From an uncultured bacterium (lineage in GTDB: Bacteria > Bacteroidota > Ignavibacteria > Ignavibacteriales > Melioribacteraceae), in contig CALDDL010000354.1 in NCBI GenBank assembly GCA_937936675.1, forward strand, positions 1 to 28,938: DNA of 28,938 bases. The letters are read 5' to 3'. A program made the translations under genes and the position numbers. A model generated the notes under the pieces. It worked only from the letters and a program-made list of their open reading frames with translations. It was not told where the DNA came from and made no database searches. Shown piece by piece: positions 7,709 to 15,367 of this stretch (position 1 is its first letter; every line of letters begins with the position of its first letter).

Positions 7709-8657
7709 CTAAAATTTTCATTTTTTTACCAATCGGTTCAATTGTAATAAGTGGAATCAATTTTTCAGCATCTTCTAAAGTAATGGCACTTGTCTCCCAT
7801 TTAGATGCGTTTGCCGAAGCAAGAGCTACGGCGAGTTTGAAAAAATCTTCAAATACTAGCGAATGTTCCATCCCATAAGCAAGTCCGGCAGTAAATGAAT
7901 CACCACTTCCGGTGGCATCAATTACTGAAACTTCCGGGGGTTTACATTTATAATGAAAATCAAATTTCGATGCATATACAGGGTTACCACCGTCTGTAAT
8001 AAATGCTAATTTTATACCTTTCTTATAAAGTGTATTTAGATATTCTCTAATTCTATTTTCATCTGATAGGGAAATATTCAGCGAACTTTCTATTTCCAGT
8101 TTTGTATTATGCAAAATGGTTGGAGAAGCATCTATCGATTTTAAGAGTGGTTGCCCATAAGTATCTAATATCGAGATTTTATCATATTTATTTGCTAATT
8201 CGATTCCATAGGAGAAAATTATATCGGTAAATTGAGATGGAGAGCTGCCGGAGAAAACTACTGTCGAACAGTTTTGAATCATTTTATCAAGTTTATTCAT
8301 TAAATCTGCACTTTCATCTTCAGGGATTTCTTTATCGGGCGAAAAGAATGTGGTAATTGAATTTTCCGTTTCATTGATAATAAGAGAAGCATTTCTCAAA
8401 TCATATTTTGAAGAGACGGGAATGAGGTCTATTCCCTCGGATGCAAGAATAGAGCGAAACAATTTACCATTATTACCCCCAATAAAAGTGGCAGCTTGGT
8501 TTTTAATATCAATTTTATTTAACTGTCTGCTTACATTGATACCTTTACCTCCGGCGGAGAAAGATTCTCTGTAACTTCTATTTATTGTTTTGATTTTTAC
8601 GTCTTTAAAATAAAGACGATGTTCTAATAATGGATTGAGAGTAACCGTGAGTACCAT
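7689..8657 (-). CDS. PfkB-family sugar (phosphate) kinase, 1-phosphofructokinase-like
   Basis: This is a 322-residue ribokinase-fold kinase of the hexose-phosphate branch (FruK/LacC/PfkB). Visible signatures are TLNP at the N-terminus, SAGGKGINVSRQL near 34-45, GGNNGKLF near 60, FSGSSP near 135, and the C-terminal PfkB motif DATGSGDSFTAG (247-258) with catalytic-base Asp253. Several subfamily positions differ: TLNPLLE replaces the usual TLNPxxD, and SPDKE replaces the common PGP. The substrate may therefore be fructose 1-phosphate, fructose 6-phosphate or tagatose 6-phosphate; a gene symbol is withheld. No phosphotransferase genes are nearby to support fruK. AAAGGT precedes the ATG. It starts 74 nt after the GWxTD gene, and a hairpin lies in that gap. 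Confidence 0.8.
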   Translation of the reverse strand: MVLTVTLNPLLEHRLYFKDVKIKTINRSYRESFSAGGKGINVSRQLNKIDIKNQAATFIGGNNGKLFRSILASEGIDLIPVSSKYDLRNASLIINETENSITTFFSPDKEIPEDESADLMNKLDKMIQNCSTVVFSGSSPSQFTDIIFSYGIELANKYDKISILDTYGQPLLKSIDASPTILHNTKLEIESSLNISLSDENRIREYLNTLYKKGIKLAFITDGGNPVYASKFDFHYKCKPPEVSVIDATGSGDSFTAGLAYGMEHSLVFEDFFKLAVALASANASKWETSAITLEDAEKLIPLITIEPIGKKMKILDDSPTI

Positions 8658-8688
8658 AATTTACCTTTAATATCTAAAATCGAATTGG

Positions 8689-8719
8689 GTATGCCGGCAA
8701 AAGCTAATGCTCGGCATAC
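8689..8719 (-). promoter_or_regulatory. Intercistronic hairpin between GWxTD gene and PfkB-family gene
   Basis: The arms GTATGCCG (8689-8696) and CGGCATAC (8712-8719) are perfectly complementary, with a 15-nt loop that holds a further short GC pairing. No T-run follows on the minus strand, so it is unlikely to be a simple intrinsic terminator. It may tune the amounts of the genes on either side by attenuation or mRNA processing. Confidence 0.5.
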
Positions 8720-8731
8720 TACACTTTAATT

Positions 8732-10012
8732 CTAATTTCTATAACCTGGCCAGCGGCTGAAATCGGGATTAACCAATCGGTAATCCCCGAATCCGGTATT
8801 ATCCGTAAAAACAAATGACCTATTAATATCATAATATTCCCACACTTCATAAGGTTTAGAATAAGCATCAATCGGATGCCGATCTACGTTATTTGGAGGA
8901 CCGAAGGTAACGTAGATCATACCCATATCAGAACGCCATCCTTCACCAAGACCCTTGAAAGTCTTTGAAGCATAATCAATTCTTCGATAGTACTCATACA
9001 TCACGGGGTTTTCTTGCGAATTTTGGTTCGGTTTTTTCGATTCCCAAAAAGCTAAGAAACGATTTAACTTTTCATCATAATTTTTCGAGTCTTTAATGTC
9101 ATCTAATTGCTCGGGCGAAGCGATATATAACATTTGATCGATTGCTTTATCTAGATCAGCAATTCCGCTCGGAACACCAAAAATCTTAGATATGAATGTT
9201 TTTTCTGTCCTCTTGATCTCTTTCCAATCGCTGTCTTTAAGTACCGCAATAATTGAATAATCGCTCACTACAAAATCTGTCTTAGTGAATGTATGAATTA
9301 CTTTATTAATTCCTTTTTTTAATTCTTGAGGACTTAGTTGATTAAAATTTTTCCCGTTCTTAATATCTTTCATAGTAAAATCGATATAAGCGAGTTGATT
9401 CTTATTGGAATAAATTTCTAAATATACAGAAAGCTCCGTGGTTTTATTTGTAACCATACGTGCTACATTAGGGACTATCGATTCTCCTAGTGAATCTTTG
9501 ATAACATCAGTAACTAATAATAGATCGCTCAAATCTAGTGAATCTACTATCTCTCTAATATTAAGAGGGAATTCACGGGAGGTACTTTTCCTTGAATCGG
9601 AATCTTCCACAGTACACTTTAGATTATATTTCCCTGGCGTAAGATCAAAAAATTTATAACTAATATTAAAATTATCGGTGGAATTAGTTTCTTCAAAACT
9701 TTCCGCTGAAAGTTTTTCTTTCCAAATACTTTCAAATATTATTCTTGATTTATCTTCTGCATAGAAAGTAAGTGTGATATTATAAGAAGCAAGAAATTCA
9801 TTTCCCTTTTTTACAAATTGGATATTTGCATAAGGTACTTGAATAAAAAAATCAATTCTTGTTTTTCCTTCTTTGCTGCTTTTATAAGATGCTGCATCTA
9901 TTGAGAATATGGGTGCGGATTTCAAAAATTGTGAGTTAGAAGAATATTCCACTTGAGCATTCAGAGACGATCCGATCAATAGAAATACAAATAATAATAA
10001 AATAGTTTTCAT
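8732..10012 (-). CDS. GWxTD domain-containing secreted protein
   Basis: This is a 426-residue exported protein starting MKTILLLFVFLLIGSSLNAQ, a signal peptide with a clear Ala-x-Ala-like NAQ end. Two beta-rich regions follow. The C-terminal GWxTD domain (about 300-426) contains EGWRSDMGMIYVTFGPP near residue 358, VWEYY, and the family-typical ending FSRWPGYRN. The canonical Thr is replaced by Ser (GWRSD). The function of the domain is not known; it occurs in Ignavibacteria, Acidobacteria, Gemmatimonadota and relatives. The frame is open further upstream, to 10126, inside rimO. The chosen start is the one with AAAGGTGA 4-5 nt upstream and with the signal peptide. The 4-nt gap to the rimO stop indicates coupling. 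Confidence 0.85.
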   Translation of the reverse strand: MKTILLLFVFLLIGSSLNAQVEYSSNSQFLKSAPIFSIDAASYKSSKEGKTRIDFFIQVPYANIQFVKKGNEFLASYNITLTFYAEDKSRIIFESIWKEKLSAESFEETNSTDNFNISYKFFDLTPGKYNLKCTVEDSDSRKSTSREFPLNIREIVDSLDLSDLLLVTDVIKDSLGESIVPNVARMVTNKTTELSVYLEIYSNKNQLAYIDFTMKDIKNGKNFNQLSPQELKKGINKVIHTFTKTDFVVSDYSIIAVLKDSDWKEIKRTEKTFISKIFGVPSGIADLDKAIDQMLYIASPEQLDDIKDSKNYDEKLNRFLAFWESKKPNQNSQENPVMYEYYRRIDYASKTFKGLGEGWRSDMGMIYVTFGPPNNVDRHPIDAYSKPYEVWEYYDINRSFVFTDNTGFGDYRLVNPDFSRWPGYRN

Positions 10013-10016
10013 AAAA

Positions 10017-11360
10017 TCACCTTTTACCCTTTGAGGGTTTCCCTTTTTCCTTTTTACTAATTTCAGGCTTCTTTGCCAAATTACCAAATAAATCATACTC
10101 ATTACTATCATCAATTTCAATGTCATAAAAATTCCCTACTTTCAGGGTATTATCTAGCGCATTAATTAGAACTTCGCCATCGACTTCTGGTGCGTCTCTC
10201 TCGGTTCTCCCGATATAAAATTCTCCTTCCTTCCCATCTATTATTACTTTCGCTGTTGTTCCAATTAATTTTTCGTTTTTTCTTGTAGATATCTCTTTTT
10301 GAATCTCCATAAGAATCGATTTTCTCTCTTCTTTTATTTCATCAGGGACTGGATCGCCAAGAATAAAACTAGGAGTATTCTCTTCTACCGAATAATTAAA
10401 TACACCAACTCTATCAAACTCTATTTCTTTTACAAATTCACAGAGTTCCTGAAATTCAGTTTCAGTTTCCGCCGGATAACCTACAATAAAAGTAGTTCTA
10501 AGTGTTATACCCGGAACTCTCTTTTTGAGTTCCTCTAATAGCTCGATAGTCCTTCTTTTTGTTATACCTCTTCGCATTGATTTTAATACTTTATCGGAAA
10601 TATGCTGCAAGGGCATATCAACATATTTACATACTTTTGGATTATTGGCTATTTCATCAATAAGGTCATCCGGGAAGTGAGATGGATATGCATACAGCAA
10701 ACGTACCCATTGAATCCCATCAATTTCTGTTATCTTACGAATTAGCTCTGCGGCATTTCTATTGTCATTTTCCTTACCGTAATCTGTAGTATCCTGACCA
10801 ATTATATTGATCTCTTTGACACCTTTTTCGGCAAGGAATTTCACTTCTCTTAGTAAGTCATCCATCGGAACGGATTTATGAAGTCCGCGCATTAATGGTA
10901 TTGCACAAAATGAACAAGGATTATCGCATCCTTCAGAAATTTTCAAGTAAGCATAATGCTTGGGAGTAGTAAGTGATCTTTCTCCGAGAAGTTCATACTT
11001 GAGGTCTGCACCAAATTCATTTAATATCTCTTCATATTTTTCGGTTCCGAAAAATGCATCTACATCAGGAATCTCTTTTAACAATTCATCTTTATAACGT
11101 TCAGAGAGACATCCGGCAACAACTACTTTCTTAAACTTGCCGCTTTTCTTGAGTTCGATAGCTTCAAGTATTGTATTAATTGATTCTTCTTTTGCGGCAT
11201 CAATAAATCCGCATGTATTAATTATCACCGAGTCCGCTTCATTAGAATCATCTACTAATGAAAAATTATTTAATTTAAGCTGATTCATTAATCGTTCGGA
11301 ATCGACTGTATTTTTAGAACAGCCAAGTGTAATTATAGAAATTTTTTCTTTCTTAGGCAT
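10017..11360 (-). CDS. rimO: Ribosomal protein S12 methylthiotransferase RimO
   Basis: This is a 447-residue radical-SAM enzyme that adds a methylthio group to a conserved Asp of ribosomal protein S12. The N-terminal MTTase domain has cluster cysteines Cys14 (LGCSKN), Cys50 (NTCGFID) and Cys84 (VAGCLSERY). The radical-SAM motif CDNPCSFC gives Cys145, Cys149 and Cys152, followed by AIPLMRG as in RimO rather than MiaB. A TRAM domain follows at about 365-430 (KLIGTTAKVIIDG, GRTERDAPEVDG). The tail is unusually basic (KKEKGKPSKGKR). It starts 28 nt after cdsA and ends 4 nt before the GWxTD gene. Confidence 0.97.
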   Translation of the reverse strand: MPKKEKISIITLGCSKNTVDSERLMNQLKLNNFSLVDDSNEADSVIINTCGFIDAAKEESINTILEAIELKKSGKFKKVVVAGCLSERYKDELLKEIPDVDAFFGTEKYEEILNEFGADLKYELLGERSLTTPKHYAYLKISEGCDNPCSFCAIPLMRGLHKSVPMDDLLREVKFLAEKGVKEINIIGQDTTDYGKENDNRNAAELIRKITEIDGIQWVRLLYAYPSHFPDDLIDEIANNPKVCKYVDMPLQHISDKVLKSMRRGITKRRTIELLEELKKRVPGITLRTTFIVGYPAETETEFQELCEFVKEIEFDRVGVFNYSVEENTPSFILGDPVPDEIKEERKSILMEIQKEISTRKNEKLIGTTAKVIIDGKEGEFYIGRTERDAPEVDGEVLINALDNTLKVGNFYDIEIDDSNEYDLFGNLAKKPEISKKEKGKPSKGKR

Positions 11361-11388
11361 TATTACTTAAAATCCTTTCAGACAAATA

Positions 11389-12213
11389 TTATTTTACAAA
11401 AAAATGTAGATAGAGATAGATAACAGGAGCAGAATAAAGGAGAGAATCAAAGCGATCAAACACTCCGCCATGACCCGGAAGAATTGAAGAGGAATCTTTT
11501 ACTCCGGCATCACGCTTAAAAAGACTTTCAATTAAATCCCCCGCCTGACCAATAGAACCGATGATAATACCAAGTGAGAGAACATCGATCCATTGCAAAA
11601 AATCAATTAAAAAAGAACGAAGAACTATCATAGAGAGAATAGAAAAAGCAAAACCTGCGAATGCACCTTCCCAACTTTTGTTTGGGCTTACTCTCGGGAA
11701 AAGTTTATTCTTACCGAATGCAATTCCAAAAAAATAAGCCGCTGAATCACAAACCCAAATAGTAACCAATATACTTATTATTAAAAATCCGCCCTGTTCA
11801 TATAACGCACCTGAATAACTATAAAATTCACGAATCTTAATAAGTGAAGCGGAAAAAAGTCCTATATAAAAAATACCGATCAAAGTAGAACCAATATTCT
11901 GAATAGCTGAATTTTTATTCCTAAAAAGTTCATAAAATAAAATCAAAGGTATAAAGATCGTAATTAATGTTTCGAAACCGATAAACTCCGAATAAGCATT
12001 AATGATTAATAAGATCAATGCCAATCCGCTTAAAAGCAAATTGGCTGAATGACCTTTAGACTTAACCATTACATGAAACTCGTATAATGCGACAATTCCG
12101 ATACCAAGAATGAAGGCAAGAAATGCTAATCGACCTGTGATGCTAAGAGCAATTAAAGCGGGAATGCCGATAAGGGCAACAGCAATTCTAACCGATAAAT
12201 TATTGAATTTCAT
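11389..12213 (-). CDS. cdsA: Phosphatidate cytidylyltransferase (CDP-diglyceride synthase)
   Basis: This is a 274-residue inner-membrane enzyme that makes CDP-diacylglycerol from phosphatidate and CTP, the branch point of bacterial phospholipid synthesis. About eight hydrophobic segments are visible. The C-terminal family signature is intact: SLFKRDAGVKDSSSILPGHG, then GVFDRFDSL, with the conserved KRxxxxKD and HGGxxDRxDS residues. An upstream conserved segment is RVSPNKSWEGAFAG. Its ATG directly follows the stop of the zinc-ribbon/DUF2007 gene (12213/12214), so translation is probably coupled. It carries the phospholipid branch of an operon that also contains envelope genes. Confidence 0.95.
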   Translation of the reverse strand: MKFNNLSVRIAVALIGIPALIALSITGRLAFLAFILGIGIVALYEFHVMVKSKGHSANLLLSGLALILLIINAYSEFIGFETLITIFIPLILFYELFRNKNSAIQNIGSTLIGIFYIGLFSASLIKIREFYSYSGALYEQGGFLIISILVTIWVCDSAAYFFGIAFGKNKLFPRVSPNKSWEGAFAGFAFSILSMIVLRSFLIDFLQWIDVLSLGIIIGSIGQAGDLIESLFKRDAGVKDSSSILPGHGGVFDRFDSLLYSAPVIYLYLHFFVK

Positions 12214-12561
12214 TTAACCTTCTTCATCCTCTTCGGCTCGGTCATTTATATCATTTATAATAGCCATAGCAGTTTTAGCGTCAGATTTTTTCACTAATAG
12301 TTTTACTAATGAAAAATTGGCGTTAGAAATATTATAGCTGCTATCCTTTTGCGAAAGAATAAGGCATTCAATTCCGCCGCCTTCAAGATTAGCTTTTAAC
12401 ATATCTACTTCGATAGGGTCCATGGAAGTAAAAGCAATAACCCAATCAGAAGGAGTAACTAGGTTTCCTTGAAATTCTTCCACGGGAATAAGCTCAATGC
12501 CACAATCAGCGCACGTAATTATTCCATCTATATACTCAGATTCACAATTAGGACAGATCAT
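12214..12561 (-). CDS. Zinc-ribbon plus DUF2007-type small protein
   Basis: This is a 115-residue soluble protein with two parts. Residues 1-22 form a zinc-ribbon knuckle pair, CPNC (Cys3, Cys6) and CADC (Cys17, Cys20). Residues about 40-108 (WVIAFTSMDPIEVDMLKANL, then GIECLILSQ and VKLLVKKSDAKTAMAII) match the ferredoxin-like pattern of DUF2007, annotated as a putative signal-transducing domain. The C-terminus is acidic (DRAEEDEEG). It lies 9 nt after the CPBP protease gene and abuts cdsA. No molecular function is established; the family call is from pattern recognition. Confidence 0.75.
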   Translation of the reverse strand: MICPNCESEYIDGIITCADCGIELIPVEEFQGNLVTPSDWVIAFTSMDPIEVDMLKANLEGGGIECLILSQKDSSYNISNANFSLVKLLVKKSDAKTAMAIINDINDRAEEDEEG

Positions 12562-12570
12562 AATAACCTC

Positions 12571-13632
12571 CTATTTATTAGTTATGAACTTATGATAGTT
12601 CTTCTTTAAAAGATAAATAAAAATAAAGAAGATTACCGTTAAAAAGATAAGACTTATAAACTGGGGTTCGATAGCTTCATTCTCGGGTAATTTAGAATTT
12701 AATAGCTCATCGCTGCCCAATATGAAATAGGCAAGTATTGCTAAGAAATTATTCAAAAAGTGGAGAAATATCGGTACTAATATTGTCCCTGATTTATATG
12801 CAGCGAATCCGAAATATAAACCAAGTAGTATTAAAGCCAATGAGCCATAAGGATTAAAATGATAAATAGCGAAAAAGAAGGCGGTAATAAGAGCACTGAA
12901 AAAAGGTTTGAATTTTTGATTGAAGCTTGTGAGAACAAAACCTCTGAAAAAAACTTCTTCGCAGATTGCGGGGGTAATGGCTACGACAGCTACAATTAAA
13001 ATTGCTTCAAATGCATTATTTGCAGTAAGCAAATTACCATAAGCGCCTTCAACCATATTATCTAATTGATCGAACATCTCTTTGAGTTGCCTAATAAATT
13101 CCACATTCTTAGCACTTAGATCAAATAAATAATTCTGGATATAAATTACATTTTGGAGAAGGGGGGTAAGAATAAATAGTCCTATGGTAAAAGCTGCTAC
13201 TTCTTTCCAATTAGGAATATAAGCGCGCAAAACACTTGTTACATCATAATAAAAATATTTTGTAAAGAGGAGTGCGGGAAGGAGAATAAAAAGAATCTGT
13301 CCTCCCATAGTTAATAATCGTGTAGCGTTAACGTCCGCTTTTTGGAAATCAGCACCAAAAATAAGAAGAGTGAGAATTGCTCCGCCAAATTGATAAAGGA
13401 TAAAGACAGCAAAGAGACCAAAGAATGCTGCATACACGGGATTAATGGTTGTTTTTAAAGGCTCCAGATCAGAATCGGATTCGGAATTAGAGTCATTTTC
13501 TTTTTTAGAGTCAGTATTATTCTTATCGAATTTAGTAGTTGTCGTGTTAGTAGGATTAGATTCCTGTCCCGATTCAGATTCGTTCGCCTGGTTCGATTCG
13601 GTATTTTCTTCCTTCAAATCATCTTCTGGCAT
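12571..13632 (-). CDS. CPBP family intramembrane metalloprotease with acidic N-terminal tail
   Basis: This is a 353-residue membrane protein with about eight hydrophobic segments. The three CPBP (Abi/CAAX protease) motifs are all present: EEVFFR (Glu225, Glu226, Arg230), FFFAIYH (His258) and HFLNN (His291, Asn294 or Asn295). A catalytically competent glutamic-type intramembrane protease is therefore expected. The first 60 residues are a low-complexity, Asp/Glu/Ser/Asn/Thr-rich cytosolic tail without hydrophobic content, which is unusual for this family. It is the first gene of the nine-gene minus-strand operon, followed after 9 nt by the DUF2007 gene. Roles in the wider family range from prenyl-protein processing to bacteriocin self-immunity; the substrate here is unknown. 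Confidence 0.85.
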   Translation of the reverse strand: MPEDDLKEENTESNQANESESGQESNPTNTTTTKFDKNNTDSKKENDSNSESDSDLEPLKTTINPVYAAFFGLFAVFILYQFGGAILTLLIFGADFQKADVNATRLLTMGGQILFILLPALLFTKYFYYDVTSVLRAYIPNWKEVAAFTIGLFILTPLLQNVIYIQNYLFDLSAKNVEFIRQLKEMFDQLDNMVEGAYGNLLTANNAFEAILIVAVVAITPAICEEVFFRGFVLTSFNQKFKPFFSALITAFFFAIYHFNPYGSLALILLGLYFGFAAYKSGTILVPIFLHFLNNFLAILAYFILGSDELLNSKLPENEAIEPQFISLIFLTVIFFIFIYLLKKNYHKFITNK

Positions 13633-13821
13633 ATAAAGAGTAATTAGTTAATAATGAAATAAAAATAACAAAGAAAAATGTCAATTAAAATGAATAATTG
13701 AATAAATATCATCTCGGAGTTCTAAATACAGCAAAAAGTAGAGGATAATTTACTCATGTATAGAAAATGACAAATAGAATATTTAATATCTCTCTCATCT
13801 ATACTATTTTTTAATTTCAGC

Positions 13822-14727
13822 TCAATTTCCTTTATAGGCTTTTTCTAAATCAGCGACAATTATTTTTTTCATTTGCAGCATAGCACTCATAACCCTTTGA
13901 GATTTTGCCGGATCTTTATCCTTAAGAAATTCAGATAAGACCTTAGGGACAATTTGCCATGAAACTCCGAACTTATCTTTGAGCCATCCACAGACGCTCT
14001 CGCTTCCGCCTTCAGAAGAGAGTTTATTCCAGTAATAATCTATCTCTTGCTGGTCTTCGCATTCAACGATAAATGAAAAAGCTTCATTAAAATCAAATTT
14101 ATGTTTGGCAGTTGAACCGCTCATTGAATTAAACAGATAATCGGAAAGTTTGAATTGAGCAAATAAAACAGTGTCATCTGGCAGTCCCGCAGATTTATCG
14201 AATGCAGATTCGAGAATTATTTTTGAATCAGGAAAGATTGAAGTGTAGTAAGTGAATGCCTCTTTCACCTTATCGAATTTTTCATTCACAAATAAAAATG
14301 ATGGGACAATTTTTTGTGATGAATTAATATTCTCTACATCAAGCTGCCAAGTTAGTCCAAATTTATCTTCAATCCATGCATATTTAGGACTCCAATCGTA
14401 TTTGTCGAGCGGCATCAAAATATTTCCGCCTTCTTTTAACCTATTATAAAGTTGTTCGATAACATCATCACCATCGCAATAAACAAACATTGATGTTGAA
14501 GGATTTAATTTAAAAGTTGGTCCGCCATTGAGAGCTAAAAATTTATAGCCTTCAAGTTGAAATTCAATAGTAAGAATACTTCCTTCGGGCTGGCCTGATT
14601 CTTTAGCGGATTCTTTATCATATCGTGAAATTATTCCAATTTTTGAATTGCTAAATAGCGATGTATAAAAATTTACTGCTTCTTCTGCCTGGTTATCAAA
14701 CCATATACATGGGGTAATTTTTTGCAT
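13822..14727 (-). CDS. Tandem PhnB-like VOC family protein (two fused domains)
   Basis: This is a 301-residue cytoplasmic protein made of two copies of the PhnB/3-demethylubiquinone-methyltransferase-like VOC fold, about residues 1-140 and 148-280. Copy 1 begins QKITPCIWFDNQAEEAVNFY and copy 2 begins QKIVPSFLFVNEKFDKVKEA. Both contain the late motif DKFG(L/V)(T/S)WQ, seen as WIEDKFGLTWQLD and WLKDKFGVSWQIVP. Copy 2 is more diverged at its start. The frame is open to an ATG at 14772, but AAAGGAG lies 7 nt before the ATG at 14727, which is also where the conserved fold begins. The family has no agreed function. It follows another single-domain VOC gene by 86 nt. Confidence 0.82.
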   Translation of the reverse strand: MQKITPCIWFDNQAEEAVNFYTSLFSNSKIGIISRYDKESAKESGQPEGSILTIEFQLEGYKFLALNGGPTFKLNPSTSMFVYCDGDDVIEQLYNRLKEGGNILMPLDKYDWSPKYAWIEDKFGLTWQLDVENINSSQKIVPSFLFVNEKFDKVKEAFTYYTSIFPDSKIILESAFDKSAGLPDDTVLFAQFKLSDYLFNSMSGSTAKHKFDFNEAFSFIVECEDQQEIDYYWNKLSSEGGSESVCGWLKDKFGVSWQIVPKVLSEFLKDKDPAKSQRVMSAMLQMKKIIVADLEKAYKGN

Positions 14728-14813
14728 AACATTCTCCTTTGAAACAAGTTTATAAAAATTGATTTTAGTCATACTTTAAAAATGACATTAAATCTTATAA
14801 AAGTTTTGAGAAA

Positions 14814-15242
14814 TTATGAATTCTCAGAAAAATTAATCATCCATCTAACGCCAAATTTATCTTGTAGTGAACCAAAATAATCACCCCAAAATTGATGTCC
14901 GATTTTCACTAAAATCTTTCCACCATCAGCAAGACCCTCAAAGAGTTGATCTGCTTCGGATATGCTATCGGCATCTATAGAAATATAGAAGTTATTTCCG
15001 AAGGAAACATTGAATCCCATGGATTCTAATGCATCTGTTGCCATTATCATATTGGATTTACCCATTTTTAAAGCAATGTGCATAATTTTTTCCTTATCTT
15101 CGCCGCTCATTTTTTCTGCTTCGGGTGTATCTTTAAAACGGAAAATATCTCCTATAAAATCACCACCAAAGATTTTTTTATAAAAATTAAATGCTTCTTC
15201 TGTATTTCCCGGAAAGTTTAGATATGGATTTATTGATTTCAT
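14814..15242 (-). CDS. PhnB-like VOC family protein (single domain)
   Basis: This is a 142-residue cytoplasmic protein of normal PhnB-like length. It opens with INPYLNFPGNTEEAFNFYKK and IFGGDF and closes with GQHFWGDYFGSLQDKFGVRW-like sequence (here IGHQFWGDYF), the classic signature of this VOC branch. The fold resembles glyoxalase and dioxygenase barrels, but the metal-binding residues are not fully evident, and no reaction has been assigned to the family. AAAGGT lies about 7 nt before the ATG. It is probably cotranscribed with the two-domain paralogue downstream, suggesting the pair arose by duplication. Confidence 0.85.
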   Translation of the reverse strand: MKSINPYLNFPGNTEEAFNFYKKIFGGDFIGDIFRFKDTPEAEKMSGEDKEKIMHIALKMGKSNMIMATDALESMGFNVSFGNNFYISIDADSISEADQLFEGLADGGKILVKIGHQFWGDYFGSLQDKFGVRWMINFSENS

Positions 15243-15319
15243 CTTAATACCTTTTGTCTTATTAATGATTTTTATTCAGAGTAAATATAATTTCAAATTT
15301 TCTAAATATGCAAATTTGT

Positions 15320-15345
15320 AAAAACGCTTTAGTTGAGCGTTTTTT
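15320..15345. terminator. Bidirectional intrinsic terminator after trmO
   Basis: A 9-bp perfect stem (AAAAACGCT, 15320-15328, with AGCGTTTTT, 15336-15344) has a 7-nt loop. T-runs flank the stem on both strands. It sits 23 nt beyond the trmO stop, in the right place to end the minus-strand dehydrogenase-lipoprotein-trmO transcript. Confidence 0.8.
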
Positions 15346-15367
15346 CAAACTTCACATTTTTAATTAT

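Noticed and set aside
10013..10126. Longer N-terminus for the GWxTD protein, from an ATG inside rimO
   Set aside because: The extra 38 residues would hide a clear signal peptide, and AAAGGTGA sits directly before the downstream ATG at 10012.
13445..13636. Plus-strand Ser/Glu-rich open frame (GSRSESDSELESFSF)
   Set aside because: It is the complement of the low-complexity acidic tail of the CPBP protease gene; the repetitive codons keep the opposite frame open by chance.
13679..13684. TTGACA on the minus strand upstream of the CPBP operon
   Set aside because: A -10 at 17 nt would read TATTTC, a poor match, and the organism appears to use a different promoter consensus; left uncalled.
13740..13810. 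Distant GTATAG/CTATAC arms that might form a terminator after the VOC pair
   Set aside because: Six-base AT-rich arms with a loop of more than 30 nt and no T-run; no better than chance.
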